NCBI RefSeq assembly: GCF_018812025.1
Contig: NC_063061.1
Span: forward strand, 29,514,585 to 29,578,584
Length of the DNA stretch: 64,000 nucleotides
Direction: 5' to 3'
From: Megalobrama amblycephala
Taxonomy: Eukaryota; Chordata; Actinopteri; Cypriniformes; Xenocyprididae
Within the stretch, counting starts at the first letter, position 1. Every line of letters starts with the position of its first letter. Shown here in pieces: positions 36,276 through 50,327 of this stretch. The notes beneath the pieces were generated by a model that saw only the letters and a list, made by a program, of their open reading frames with translations, was not told the DNA's origin and ran no database searches. The position numbers and the translations under genes were made by a program.

Positions 36276-36718
36276 GTTGGCTTAGGATGGTGTATTTTAA
36301 GGCTGTACATAGAACGCAGACCAAAGGCTGTGTGTTGTGCCATTGTTCTGGTTTCAGGTTGCATCCTGGTGTAACACAAACCTGAAGTGTTCTAAAGCTC
36401 TAAGGGACACCCTTATTTCGTATTCATGTCTATGTTGTCACTTTGATATGTATCAGATGGTCTCTTTCCTGTGATGTGTTATTGCGTTGCATGAGCTGCT
36501 ATAACACTGCAAGCTCTACTTTGGCTCACATAACCAGTGATTTCACAATATATTAAATGGTTCATGTGCATTTTCCCGGTTCTATTTTTATTAGCCTCAA
36601 TGTTTAACCAATAATGTTGTTTTACATTAGGCCTTGTAGCCCACCCCTGAGACATCTGTTACCATGTCCAAGTTTCTTAAACCCAAACTGAAGGTAAAAT
36701 ATGTGAGTTTGCATCTCA

Positions 36719-36960
36719 AACTTGATCTCACAGGAAAACGTAACTATTTTATGAGGTGGCAATTTCATATGAATTTGAAAACGTATGATTATTGGGAAAA
36801 AGAAAGCATGAAGGTCCACCCCTAACCCCACCCAGTCATACCTGTCACAGGAGCGTAAGCAGGTTATATGAAAACATATGAATGAGATTATACGAATTCA
36901 TACGAGCCACCAATTCGGCAAAATGCAAAATAGTTACGAATTGCCTTGAGATTGTGTTGG
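36719..36960. repeat. Short inverted-end repeat (SPTAN1 intron 1)
   Basis: CTTGATCTCACAGGAAAACG TAACTATTTT at the left pairs with AAAATAGTTACGAATTGCCT TGAGATTG at the right. The interior has ATACGAATTCATACGAGCCA. A dispersed fish repeat by its look. Confidence 0.55.
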
Positions 36961-37660
36961 TGTCTTTTGTGTTCTGCCCTGATTTGCTGTGTAGTAGCCA
37001 TTAGAAAATGAACTGAAAGTGTTTGCATTGTCAGTGTAGGAAGGAAGAAAGTAAGTGTTTTTTTCCTTATTCTCTTAAAAAGAGAGACGCATAGGCTGGG
37101 CTGTACCTTGGCTGTCGCCCCACACAGGCCCGTCACTGCAGCGCTGATGCTTTTGTCAGCACTGCAGCGAGAAGAGAGGAGATGGGTAGACAAATGCATA
37201 TGCATTTCTGCATACTCATGCACCCATCTTCATCTTAAGAAACATCATTGCACATAGTACCTGGGCTTAAAGTAAGTAACGGGATAGGATATTATGAATT
37301 TGTAAGATCTGTGGGTGCTTTTTTACATTTAATGCATGGAAGTGCTGATTTATTTCAGGTTTTGTGTGTTTGTTGCATGGTTTGCGTGGGTGTGTTCTGC
37401 ATGATGTAGCCTAGTTGACATGCTGGCACGGATTAAATCTCATGAAATCCGCCTGCGTGTGATGTTTTGATCCCTGGCAGCTGCGATGAAAGGCTGCAGT
37501 GAACCTTTTTTTCCTGCAGCTCGATATATTCATAAATATTATCTATAATCATAAATATTGCATACTTAGGGTGGGCTCAATTTGAGTGCATCTTCATTCT
37601 CCAGGTTCATTGTGCTTTCAAATCTCAATCAATAAAGTAGCCTTTTTGAAATGAGTTAAC

Positions 37661-38286
37661 AGGATTCAGGCCTAAGGAATTCAGAGAAAAGGGGTGGGAT
37701 ATTTCCAAGGATTTAGTTTGGCTAATAGTAACTGTTCGAAGAATCCAAAAAGCTGAAATAGCAGTTTTGCATGGTGATACACAGAGATGCACATATTATT
37801 TAAAGGGTTAGTTCACCCAAAAAAATTAAATTTCTGTCATTAATTACTCACCCTCATGTCGTTCCAAATAAGTAAAACCTTCGTTCATTTTCAGAACACA
37901 AATTAAGATATTTTTGATGAAATCCGAGAGCTTTCTGATCTCCCTACACAGCAACGTCATAACAAATTTGAAGGCCCAGAAAGGTAAGACATCGTTAAAA
38001 TAGTCCATGTGACTACAGTGGTTCAACCTTAATGTTATGAAGCAATGAGAATACTTTTTGTGCGCAAGGTCTTACAAGTTTGGAACGACAAGAGGGTGAG
38101 TAATTAATGACAGAAATTTCATTTTTTTGGTAAACTAACCCTTTAAATAATATGGGCATCTCTCTATATCCATGCAAAACTGCTATTATTTCAGCTTTTT
38201 GGACTCTTTGAGCACTTACTATTAGCCAAGCTAAATCCTTGGAGACATCCCACCCGTTTCCTCTGAATTCCTTAGGCCTGCATCCT
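37661..38286. repeat. 626-bp near-perfect palindrome
   Basis: The left arm starting AGGATTCAGGCCTAAGGAAT is matched in reverse by the right arm ending ATTCCTTAGGCCTGCATCCT. The complementarity runs without a break through CCAAGGATTTAG, GGCTAATAGTAA, CCAAAAAGCTGAAAT, AGCAGTTTTGCATGG and then into the TTAA-flanked fold-back element at the centre. The outer arms, about 140 bp each, lie outside the TTAA duplications of that element. Confidence 0.85.
37804..38142. mobile_element. TTAA-flanked fold-back element at palindrome centre
   Basis: 339 bp between TTAA at 37800-37803 and 38143-38146, with ends AGGGTTAGTTCACCC and TGGTAAACTAACCCT. It has the same terminal sequence as 8292-9125 but a shorter interior. 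No coding capacity. Confidence 0.8.
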
Positions 38287-38892
38287 CCCATTCAGATGTC
38301 AGCGCCCCTCGGATACAGATGTGTTACCATGGAAACTTCCAGGCTTTCAGCATGACCTCACTTAGTTCTCCATATTCCCAGCTTGATAGTGGGAGTGCGT
38401 TTAATGAGAAGTGCTTCACTCTTGCTGAACACTGATGTTTTGAGTATGGGATGGGATCCATCCATGTTATGAAAAATGAATGCTTGAGGAAATGGGTGTC
38501 TTATTACAGCACTACATTTTTTTTTTTTTTCTGTCAACTTGTGATCTGATAAGAATCTTGTTGTCTTAGCAGTGTAACCTTATGCTTGACTCACTTTGGT
38601 GTTCTAGTTTTACCTGATTAATGGTTTAGTCTCACTCATCGTCACTATCTTCTGGATACTGCTTTGGAAATCTGTGTCACCTTCAGGCTTGTGGTTATTA
38701 ATATCCAATCTCTTCTCTGAGAGAATCTTAAGAATGTCTATCAGAGGACAACCTCATTATCAGGAGAGTGGGAATAGGAGCCTTGTTGCTATTAGAGAGT
38801 CCTGATTGTCTGGGTGGAGTGGGAATATCCTTAAATGGTCAAAAAGGATCTTGAATGCTGCAAACATTTAGTTAGGTGATGCACTAATGTTA

Positions 38893-39110
38893 AAGGGTTA
38901 GTTCACCCAAAAATGAAAATTCTGTCATTAGGTACTCGCCCTCATGTCGTTCCAAACTTGTAAGACCTTTGTTCATCTTCAGAACACAAATTAAGATGTT
39001 TTTGATGAAATCTGAGAGCTGTGTCATTCTCCTATGCCGTTTACGTTCAGCGCTTCCAGGTGCTACGTCAGAATGCTGACTCATTATTATATGTCATTTC
39101 TCATTTAAAT
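38893..39110. repeat. Half-copy of the AGGGTTAG fold-back family
   Basis: Starts TTAAAGGGTTAGTTCACCC and continues GAAAATTCTGTCATTAGG, GTCGTTCCAAACTTGTAAG, AATTAAGATGTTTTTGATG. No right terminus is visible. Lies in SPTAN1 intron 1. Confidence 0.65.
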
Positions 39111-42100
39111 GTGAATAAAAGCCTAAATTAAAATCTGTTCATCATATAAATTGATCATGTCTCTTCAGAAGGCTTAGATTAAATTGCTAGATTCATATGG
39201 ATTATTTTTACAATGTGTCATGTACTTTTTGAAGCTTAAATATTGATTGCCAAAAATTTCAATTAATGGACATGAAATGAGAAATGTTAATGAATATCGA
39301 TATTTTTCAAGATATCCGTATCGGAATTCCAGTATTGTGACAGCACTAAAAACTAAATACTAAATACATATATGTAGCATTTCTAAAATGATCTTCTTTT
39401 TGTAATTCCATTGACTGCTCATACTTCCCTTTTTTTGGTTTGTGGCGTTGTGGTTCTGACCATAATGGTTGTACAACAGCAAAGATGGCTGTTTTTATTA
39501 CACAAACCTCAAGAACATGAAATGGTTTTCACCATGTCATGTTCTAAAGCTCTTATAATGGTTGCCTGTTCATAAATCATAAATGGCCACTATATTGCAG
39601 GAGGGCGAGAGGTTGGACTTTGCCTGTGTCATCATGTGTTGGGAATGTGAGAGGCAGTTACTGAAGAGCTCACTGCTCAGTGAACGAGCGCATGGGAATG
39701 AGAGGGGAACATTCCAGAGTGCTGCTGGTCTGCTGTATTCATTTGGATTCAGAAGCAACAGACTAAGACAAATGTTAGAGAGGATCGGGGAGGGAGAAGA
39801 ACGTGTGAGTTTGTGTTATCACTAGTACGCAGTCGCATTTAGAGGCGCTATCTGTTGCTACAGCTGGACTGCAGTGAGGCTCTCGTGAACGCGGAGCTTT
39901 ATATCACAGTGAGTTTTTCATAAATGTTTTTGTGCATTTAACTTTGAAACTTATTTCATGCTTAAGTATTTTGAAAACAATGTCACAACTTGGATACTGA
40001 GATTGCATGGGTTTTAAAGACATATCACGGGTTGAGCGTACACGTCTGTTGACTTTTGATCTGCACATGGGTGTGGCCTATTGCGTTTTTCCCATGCACA
40101 TTTGCCACCTTAATTTAACGGTATAGATCCCCACAGAGCTGTCAGACTGAAACCAGGCTGAGCTGGTCGTAATCCTGTGTGATCTGAGCGGACATTGAGA
40201 TGGGATCGTTTTGGGAGAGGCTGGGAGGGGGGAGGGGGAAGGGCGGCATGCATCCAGCTGATCTGGACAAAAACAGAATGTTTCCACAGCAAGACGTGCA
40301 TTAGATCTTAGGTCGTTCATCACATTTCTCATCTGGATGGGTTTATGTGTTTTGAGAAGTTATGATTGAGTCAAGGACCTCACTAATGGATCAGCCATTA
40401 GCTAATCACTTCCTTATCTGCTTTCGCTTTTCTGTCTCCTGTCATTATATTAAGCAGATGTTTTGTACATGGCAGCCACTGATTAGGCTGATCTACCAAA
40501 ATAAACCTTTGCCATTCAAGTCTCTTTCATATTTACCATTATGACCGCCATCTTCTCTCCCCTCCCATTCGGGCCCCCATTCCACCATCTTCTTCTCTCT
40601 TTTTTTTTTTTTCTTTGCTCATTTGGGGGTCATTAAAAAAAAAAAAAGATAGCAGTTCTGGCCAGCATAACAAAAGACTGTATTGATCCAGGCTGACAGT
40701 GCATTATATGGCTGACTCCATAGTCTGGCCACTCTTCACATTGTTTAAAATGCTGTTTTGTTAGTTTCTCTGGCCTTGCATTAGCCTGCACCCTCCCCAA
40801 ACGCGTCCTATAATGGATTCACTTCAGGAAATGGAGCACACGACCCTCAAATGATCTTAGCATGTGATGGCTGACAACATCCACATGCAGTTACACTGCA
40901 ATGCTATTGTCGAATTTAGAATTTGAATTAAGCTTTTTCCCCTCACAGAAAGGAAAGATTTTATACAGAAAGTTCTTTAATTTATGTTTAAGTAGAATTA
41001 AAAAGGAAGTTGTACAACTTAGAATTAAAAAGAAAGTTGTACAACTTCTGTCAAATGTTTAAGCTTTTATAGTCTTGTAAATGCTGGAATACACTACATG
41101 ACTTTTGCACAGATTTTTGCCCCAGTTTACACTCTGGATGAGTTGACACTATTTGCCGAAAGTCATCACCGTCTAAAGATTTTGGGCAGTTGGAATTGAC
41201 AGATTTGACAGAAAATTGCTTTTTTAAAAGACTTTTTTTTTTTTTTTTTTAGCTTCAGACTTTGATTCCATCCAATTTGAGGATATAAAACAGGTTTGAT
41301 ATTTTGAGTGATAGCTGCTTTTCCAATGTTGGGCCAAACCGTTCTGAATCTGAAAGCCGGTACGGATATGGTCTCATTTTCCACTGTAATGGCTGATAAC
41401 AGAGCTCTTTGGAATGTAATACAAATGCGTCAGTTGTTTCTGTGGTAACGCAAGAGTTTACAGACGATGTAAATGGCGACCACGTTATTAAGAATGATCA
41501 GATATTTCTTTTAATTTTATTATTAACTTGCGATAAGTTCGCCTAAATAGTGTGCTTGGTCATCTACGGAGAAACTGTCAGCCAGACAAGGGACAAGTGA
41601 CAAATCCCTGAGTGGCGACGTCACTACACGCATTCTAACAGCACGTGTATATACGGTCGTTTAGTGTATAATCAGATTTTCTCTGTAACTATTTACAAAG
41701 TCGTCAAATGTATAATGCCTAGTCTGTTAAAATCTGTTCTGGTTTTAAGTGGTGTTGTGTATTCCAGCCTTAAGAGGTTGTTTATTGTATTTTAAATGAT
41801 AATGTTCTTGCCATGAGAATAGCATTTAGACTTAAAATAATTGAATAAATAAAGAAACGCACAGAAAGCGTTAATATATATTGGCATGCTATTACTGAAT
41901 CAGATGAAGAATGTTTAGTTCTTCACACATCAGTGTAGAATGACGCCAGATGTTCACACCTGTGTGTAAAGTGAATTCTTCTACTCTTTGTCCTCGGTTA
42001 GCTTTTTATAACTTCGGACTCTTCTGAAATGGATCAACAGCAAACCCTGCATTCCCAGAAATACAGTCATTCTGAACCTCTCTGAAAATCAGCACTCCAA

Positions 42101-43091
42101 TTCCACTGACCTAACAGCTTTTGTCATTATATTAACTAATTACAAATAAACATGACACATCATTGTCTTTAGGAGTATAAAGATTTTTGAGAACAAATTG
42201 TCCAGTGTTTCCAGTGTCAACAGCAGCCTAGTTTTGTTTCACATTATAATGAGCTGCTGTTGAAATTATTCCACCCTCGACCTCTGACATTAACATTACA
42301 TTAGACATTAGTGTCTCTGGCCCAGAGCTGCATTTTCTGCAGTGGAAACATTTGGAACGGTTCTAGATCAGGCAACGTCATGCTATTGGTAGAAAAAAGC
42401 TAGAGACATTCTCTGTAACCTGGGTGTGACCCATCTTTTCCTGCCCTATGGTTCAGTCATTCTGGACACTAACATCCCCTCCACCCTCAAATACAGCTGA
42501 AATCACACCACCCCCTCCCTACTAACAGTATGGGACAGATGCAGTTGGATTGGGCTTTGGATTGGTGGGGGTTGTGTTCAGAGTCAGTGGGGGGCTGATG
42601 GCAGCACTCTCTTTGTGCCGGTTTGCTCAGAAGCGTGAGGAATGTCCGCCTGGCCCCCCATGTGCTCAGCTGTTGGCCATTGCTGGGGAGAGTTGTGTCT
42701 TTTAACTCATAAAATGTCCGCTTGGTTTTAGGTACATCCCTCGAGTGAGTGTTTCACACAGACTTAGTGGTGTAATTTTTTATTAATTTGCATAAATATA
42801 GTTTTAATTAAAACATTGTTATAATGTTATAGTGAAATCTTTTTTTTTTTCTTTTTTTTTTTTAAGTAGTCCTTTTTTGCTTATACCTGCAAGTTATTCC
42901 CATTTCCTTTTAGAGAACACTCTTGCTGTACTCTTGTTCCTTTCTGATCTGGAAGCCACACCGAGGTTCTTCAAAAATGTATTCAGATTTTTTTGCTTAT
43001 TAAGCCCAAATTCATGTGAAAGGACATTTGGCATTGACATTTGGCATTAGGAGATGCATTTATTAACAAAGTCTTTGCCCTCTTTTAGAAA

Positions 43092-46000
43092 ATGGATGTC
43101 AGTGGTGTCAAAGTTCTGGAGTCGGCTGAGGACATCCAGGAGCGCCGACAGCAGGTTCTGGACCGGTACCGTCGCTTCAAGGAGCTGTCTACTGTGCGCA
43201 GACAGAAACTCGAAGACTCGTACCGGTTCCAGTTCTTCCGTCGAGATGCAGATGAGCTTGAGAAATGGATCCAAGAGAAGCTACAGATTGCTTCTGATGA
43301 GAACTACAAGGACCCTAGTAACCTACAGGTGAGAGAAAGGCAATTTAGGCCCTGTTAACACCTGGTATTACTATTAAGGTGTGTTTTGGTTGATTGGATC
43401 ACAAGTGGACAACGCTAAATACAGGTGTAAATGGGGAGTAAAAAATTTTGAGCTTGTCCACTTTCAACCGCTTCCAGAGGTAGTCAAAAACACATTCGAC
43501 CAGTGTTGCTGTGTAAACTCTCATGTGGGCAAATGTGTTCAAACAGACACAAAAGTCTGCCTATTTTCCACCTACTGACCTAATTCGTAAACATTATGGA
43601 AAGCACTAGCCAGACAGGATTTAATCTTTTTCGGCTGAAGACCCAAGTTTGGTTTGAAGACGAAAAATGTACCAAGCACAAGCACAACGCTTTTGGCCAG
43701 CCTTGCGGCTGTCAGAGCAGAAACGAAAGCTGCTGTGCTCCCGTATGTTTTTCCATTATCATGGGCATGCTCATATGTAAATTGCTTTCTTATTTTGATC
43801 GAAAGATATGAAAAAACCCATACATTTACCCACCCATAGACCCTCCCCATGAAGAAATCAGGACAGAAGTGGTTGAAAGTGGACAAAATACCAGGTGTAA
43901 ATGGTATGTCTCCCTCGTTCACTTGTGATCCGATCGACCAAAACGCATCTTAATACCAGGTGGAAACAGGGCATTAGAGGTTTCCAAAATGACTCCTCTA
44001 CTCGTGTGAACAACGTGTAAGTCACTCAGGGAAACAATTAAAAAATAAAGTACTAAAATGTGTTATCACCTCTGTTCCTGAAGTGACTCCTCCCTTAAGC
44101 TGTAAATTCCTTGACAGGGTGTCTGCTGTAATCAACAGTCATCAGATTATAATAGCTTGAATATATATTGAACATGCATACAGTGACTTTGATCACAAGG
44201 TTTATGTTGTGACATATGCAGATAATTATGCAGTTGGTTGAAATTACTTACAAAGTTCTTTAAAGAAATGCATTTTCACAATATACATTGTTTACCATTA
44301 TTTTCTTCTTCCCTCTCTTAGGGCAAGCTCCAGAAACATCAAGCCTTTGAGGCAGAGGTGCAGGCTAACGCTGGGGCCATCGTCAAACTGGACGATACCG
44401 GCAACCTGATGATATCTGAGAGCCACTTTGCATCTGAAACCATCCGAGTAAGAGACTCTTTCTTTTTAATACCACATGCTAGATTTCCATTACGGTGAAA
44501 AGTGCAATTTATAGTTTTTTAACATCATTTTATATGGATCAGTCTTTTACGCCTTACCGGACCTCTCAGCGACCAATAGTAAAAAGTGTCAATTATGGCT
44601 CTTTTATTCAAGTAGGTACTTGAGTGCGGTGAAACATGTTTAATTTTAATTTCTTCTACTACTTTTTACAGTGCATGTCCCTTGAAAGAACTGCGTGCAG
44701 TGTTCTGTCAGCCTTTTTTCAGCCTTTCTATTACACTACAATCTGATTTTATATTACAGAAAATGACATTTCTAGACTTTAACTGAGCTGTCCTAGAAAA
44801 ACTTTGTGTGTGACAAGGAGAGCATTTTGTTTTGATCCTAACCATCTGTCTTTGTCCCCATTTTAAACTCAGACCCGTCTAGAGGAGCTTCACCGTCTGT
44901 GGGACCTGCTGCTGCAGAAGACTAAAGAGAAGGGAGTGCGTCTCCTGCAGGCCCAGAAATTGGTGCAGTATCTCCGTGAGTGCGAGGATGCTCTGGACTG
45001 GATCAGTGACAAGGTGAGAAATTATTGTAGACGTCATATAGTGTGCTATAGGCGTGTTTGGTCAATTCTGAAAAATTATTTCACCCAAAATATTTGAACA
45101 CACTGACAAAACTTTCTTGCAGGAAGCAATTGCCACCTCAGAGGAGCTTGGGCAGGACCTGGAGCATGTGGAAGTTCTACAGAAGAAATTTGAGGAGTTC
45201 CAGACAGACCTGGCAGCCCACGAGGAGCGTGTGAACGAGGTGAACCAAGCAGCCGGTAAGCTAACCCAAGAGAACCACCCAGAGGCCGAGCTCATCCTGA
45301 AGAAGCAGGAGGAGGTGAATTCTGCCTGGCAGAGGCTGAAGGGCTTGGCTCAGCAGAGGCAGGGCAAGCTGTTTGGAGCTGCTGAGGTGCAGCGTTTCAA
45401 CCGGTAAGTTAAGGACTGTTCACACAATAACTATTACTGTAAAGTTTTAATTATCTTTCTATTTCTCTGAGAATAGGGAAGTCCACACCACTTTCAAAAC
45501 AACTTCAGAACGATGAAAACATTGACAGTCAATCAGTTTAAACATTTAAAGGACACAGCAAATGCAGCACATGCTTATAGTAAACGGAAGGTTATTATGC
45601 TTTGGTGTGGATGCTAATATAGATATCTTTTTTGTTATAGATATAGATAATATAGATATCTTTATTGTTATTGTTTTTCAAGACATTTTTACAGTATTTG
45701 GCTGTATTGTATGAATCTTTCTTTTGGCTTTCCTGATGTAATCTTTGGTTACTGAAATTTTCTGTTCTGGCCTACAGGGATGTGGATGAGACAATCAGCT
45801 GGATTAAGGAGAAGGAGCAGCTGATGGCGTCTGATGATTTTGGTCGTGACCTCGCGAGCGTTCAAGCCCTGCTCCGGAAACACGAGGGGCTGGAAAGAGA
45901 CTTGGCAGCCTTGGAGGATAAGGTCAGTCTCAGCATATCCACACACTTATTTATTTTATTTTTTTTACTTCAATTCCTCAATACAGACATGCCCAGTCAC

Positions 46001-49000
46001 ATTTATACATTTATTCTCTCATTGTTTTGTTTATGTACATTCAATGCACATTCTGTTATACACATATGTTTAAGCAATGTGCAATCATTGTTTGTGTATG
46101 ATATAAACATGCTGTCCTGTCTTCAGGTAAACACACTCGGCGGAGAGGCAGACCGTCTGCAGCAGACACACCCCCAGAACGCCTCTCAGATCCACCTGAA
46201 AAGAGACGAACTCATTACCAACTGGGAACAAATCCGTACCCTGGCAGCTGAGCGACATGCTCGCCTCAATGACTCCTACAGGTGGGTTAAAACACACCTT
46301 TCTGCTTTTGATCGCTTCTAATTGAGATTTTAGCGTTAAGCTCTGCTTACACAGTGCTAGCTTGTGATCTTATGGTTTTTGTTTTGTTTCTAGGCTGCAG
46401 CGCTTCACTGCAGATTTCCGTGATCTGACCAGCTGGGTGACAGAGATGAAGGCTCTGATCAACGCAGATGAGCTCGCCAACGATGTGGCTGGAGCTGAGG
46501 CCCTGCTCGACCGCCACCAGGAGCATAAGGTATTATCCTTTGAACATCTAAACAAGTAGAGCAACATGGGGAAATTATGTTCGGATTGAATATTGGATCT
46601 ACAGCCTCTCTTTCTTTAAATCAGGGCGAGATTGACGCTCATGAGGACAGTTTCAAATCTACTGATGAGGCTGGGCAAGCTCTCCTGAACACTGGGCATT
46701 ATGCTTCCGAGGAAGTCAAGGAAAAGGTGTGTCTGACCTTGGTTTTTGTAGACTATTTGCAAACTCATCATTGAAGCCTTTGTAAATCTAAAGTGAGCAC
46801 CTGAATGACTCCCATTTTGTGTTTGTTGGTGTAGCTGGGCATACTCTCTGAAGAAAAAGTGTCTCTTCTGGAGCTGTGGGAGCTACGCAGGCAGCAGTAT
46901 GAGCAGTGCATGGACCTGCAGCTCTTCTACAGGGACACCGAGCAGGTTGACAACTGGATGAGCAAACAAGAGGTACGAATTTATGTAGAAACCATTCATC
47001 TTATATTGTGAAGATCAGACTCTCTCTCAAACGTATAACAAAAATTTGGTTTTAAAAATTTAGTTTTGCTTATAGCTGAGAGCAAAGGTCTCATTCTGTC
47101 TTTGCCAAGGCTTTCCTGCTGAATGAAGATCTAGGTGACTCTCTGGACAGCGTTGAAGCTCTTCTGAAGAAACACGAAGACTTTGAGAAATCCCTCAGTG
47201 CACAGGAAGAGAAGATCACTGTAAGAAATCACACAGTCTGATGTACAAGCCTGGTACAATTTATTTTACAAATCTTAACAGTTTTCCTTTTAATTGTGCA
47301 CTGAAATGTACAGGCCCTGGATGAATTTGCCACCAAACTGATCCAGAACAATCACTACGCCAAGGAGGATGTGGCCACCCGCAGAGATGCAGTAAGTGGA
47401 GATTAGCACCCTGAAACGTCCTTCATTTCACCCTCGCAAGCACTTTCCTCCTCTCAATTATTGCTGACAGAAGTGCTGATTCACAGGTAATACTATGATG
47501 TAAACACCCTTTTTTTCTACTTCAGCTGCTGAGCAGACGCAACGCTCTTCACGAGCGAGCTCAGTTCCGCCGTGCCGCCCTGGAGGACTCTTTCCATCTG
47601 CAGCAGTTCTTCCGAGACTCTGATGAGCTCAAGAGCTGGATCAATGAGAAGATGAAGACCGCCACTGATGAGGCCTACAAGGTATGTTGTCCTAGAACTA
47701 CTACAAGATGTTTTGCTGTATTTCTTTCTTTCTCTCATCCTCTTTTTCTCCCCATCTCGGTTCCTTCTTTTTTAGGACCCATCCAACCTGCAGGGGAAGG
47801 TACAGAAGCACCAGGCCTTCGAGGCCGAGCTCTCTGCCAATCAGAGCCGCATTGATGCACTGCAGAAGTCAGGCCAGGAGCTGGTTGATAGGAAACACTA
47901 TGCCTCCAGCGAGGTGTCCACCCGAATGGATGAGGTCAGCTCTCAGTGGAAGAAACTTCTAGAAGCGACCGAGCTCAAAGGTGAGAAAATGCTCAGAGTG
48001 TGAATATAGTGTGGCCAAGAATTGCTGGAAGAAACCATCTGACTGACATTTAATGCAACAACCACTGTTCATTTACTTCTGTCAGTGTGTAATGAATCCC
48101 TAACTTTTTTGGCTCTAGTTTAAAACTGTGGCAAACATGTAACACAAGTAAGTTGTTTTTAATAATATCACATCCTTTTACCACTGTAGGGATTAAGTTG
48201 CGTGAAGCAAACCAGCAGCAGCAGTTCAATCGTAATGTAGAGGACATCGAACTATGGCTGTACGAGGTGGAGGGACACCTGGCCTCAGATGACTTTGGAA
48301 AAGACCTGACCAGCGTCCAGAACCTTCAGAAGAAACATGCTCTGCTGGAGGCTGACGTGGCTGCCCACCAGGTAACAATTTCTGAACGATTTTAAAAGTA
48401 ACTGATATAAAATATGAAGAGTTCAGATGCAAAAACCTCTAAGTCCGTCTGACATGTTTTCTTTTAAATGAGCTTTTTTTTCTTTCTTTTTTACCAGGCT
48501 CCTATGTTTAGATTCAGTAATTTCACTTCACTGGCAATGAAAAGGTTATTAGTCAGTTATTGAAATGCCTTATTTTCAAAAGTGTCACTATAGTCAATTC
48601 ATTGGTATTCGACAAATTTGACTGTCTTTTGTCCATCTCTTTGGACAACAAGACATAGAAAAACATCTGTTTCTGTCAGTTTTACAGCAGCAAAAGGTAC
48701 ACTGTTGTGTTTACTTGCTACTCGCAAAAACATGATGGACAAAACAAATTTGCAGCTCGGAAATTGAAAGCCCCACATTGTCATTCATCTTGAAGTCATA
48801 TGAATCGATATGCATCTTCCAATTGGACTTAGAGGCTCTTGTTTACAAAGGGAAGTGCCATTTAGCGGTTTCTGCCAACATACCGTTTTTTCTGAATGAG
48901 ATGATGCTGGGATTTAGCGGATTTGAAGCGAAAGTTTTTGATGAACGTCTACTATGTGTGGAGAGCATTCTCTCAATATCATGAACTCATTTTTGATGGA

Positions 49001-50327
49001 GGTGCCATTTACTGGCTTTTGCATCTGAACTCTTCATATGTAGACTGTTTCATGTATGAATCTACACAATTGGCTTTTCTAAACATCTAAACGTCCTTCA
49101 TCTTAACTGACATCTTGTTTCTCTCCTCTTGACAGGACCGTATTGATGGCATTACCATCCAGGCCAGGCAGTTCCAGGAGGCCGGCCATTTTGATGCTGA
49201 TAACATCCGCAAAAAACAAGAGGCTCTTGTTGCACGCTACGAGGCCCTAAAGGAGCCCATGGCAGCCCGTAAACAGAAGCTTTCAGACTCTCTGCGCCTT
49301 CAGCAACTTTTCAGGGACGTAGAAGATGAGGAGACCTGGATCCGAGAGAAGGAACCTATTGCTTCCTCCACCAACAGGGGTCAGTGTAGTTAAATTACAT
49401 GAAATGAGGTCTTAGTCAAAAGAAGTTGAAATTCTACAGGCTATCTAAAATAACTATAAACTATTGATATTCATAAAACAATGATCTTCTTGTACCCTCT
49501 CAGGAAAAGACCTTATTGGAGTCCAGAACCTTCTGAAGAAACATCAGGCTCTGCAGGCAGAAATCTCTGGTCATGAGCCCAGAATCAAGGCTGTTACTCA
49601 GAAGGGAGAGGCCATGATTGATGAGGGTAAGATTTAATTCAAGCATTTTCATAAGACACTGACTTTGTATTAGGCATCGTTTCAGAATTAAACACCTTTA
49701 GTCAATGTAGTAGTAAAGTATTTATGAAAATAAAAAAGCTTTTTTCCTGCCATTTTAGGTCACTTTGCAGCAGAGGATGTAAAAGCTAAGCTCCAAGAGC
49801 TGCACAACCGCTGGGACGGACTAAAGGGAAAAGCGACCCAGCGTAGACAGGATCTGGAGGACTCCCTTCAGGCTCAGCAGTACTTCGCTGATGCCAACGA
49901 GGCTGAGTCCTGGATGAGAGAGAAGGAGCCCATTGTAGGAAGCACTGACTATGGCAAAGACGAGGACTCTGCAGAGGTAAACAAATAGGGAATCTTTTGG
50001 GTTTAGAGGCCTCAAATTAGTTATAACCTCACATTATAGCAAAACATGCAAAGTAAGGGAAAAAAGTAATTCAGTTACTGTTCTGGTGTTCGTTTCATAT
50101 ATCATCTCTCATACATAAGGTGTTTAAAGTGCTTAATTGGCAGAAATAAAATAATTGCTTTGTTGTGTCTCACATTGCAGTTAATGTAAAAAAAAAAACT
50201 GGATAGACTGAAATCTTATTGTTAACATTTACAGGCTCTTCTGAAGAAGCATGAGGCACTGATGTCTGATCTGAGTGCATATGGCAGCAGCATCCAGTCC
50301 CTAAAAGAACAAGCTCAGGCCTGCAGA
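43092..50327 (+). CDS. sptan1: SPTAN1 exon block 1: N-terminal repeats up to SH3
   Basis: Exons 43092-43328, 44322-44447, 44873-45013, 45123-45403, 45778-45922, 46127-46281, 46394-46529, 46625-46726, 46835-46972, 47110-47220, 47314-47391, 47526-47681, 47776-47980, 48190-48371, 49136-49379, 49504-49626, 49759-49976, 50235-50327. Together they give 957 codons with no stop. Repeat hallmarks recur: [17 protein letters not shown] helix starts, [13 protein letters not shown] and [17 protein letters not shown], and helix ends such as HYASEEV. The exon at 47110 uses a CAAG acceptor. Exon ends rarely coincide with repeat ends, as known for this gene. Confidence 0.95.

Larger units (their letters stand above)
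33708..43088 (+). other. sptan1: SPTAN1 intron 1 (9.4 kb)
   Basis: No exon of a recognised gene was seen on either strand. It contains an ATT/TTA trinucleotide run (34564-34600), DNA-element-like repeats (35728-36275, 36719-36960), the large palindrome (37661-38286), a half-repeat (38893-39110) and T/A homopolymers. Open frames in it (for example 39583-39825) have no recognisable protein. Confidence 0.6.

Noticed and set aside
39583..39825. Possible alternative SPTAN1 first coding exon
   Set aside because: Open frame without a convincing donor or match to any spectrin N-terminus.
45782..46321. 179-codon continuous frame in SPTAN1
   Set aside because: Reads through an intron between exons 45778-45922 and 46127-46281; the splice sites and spectrin match show the middle is intron.
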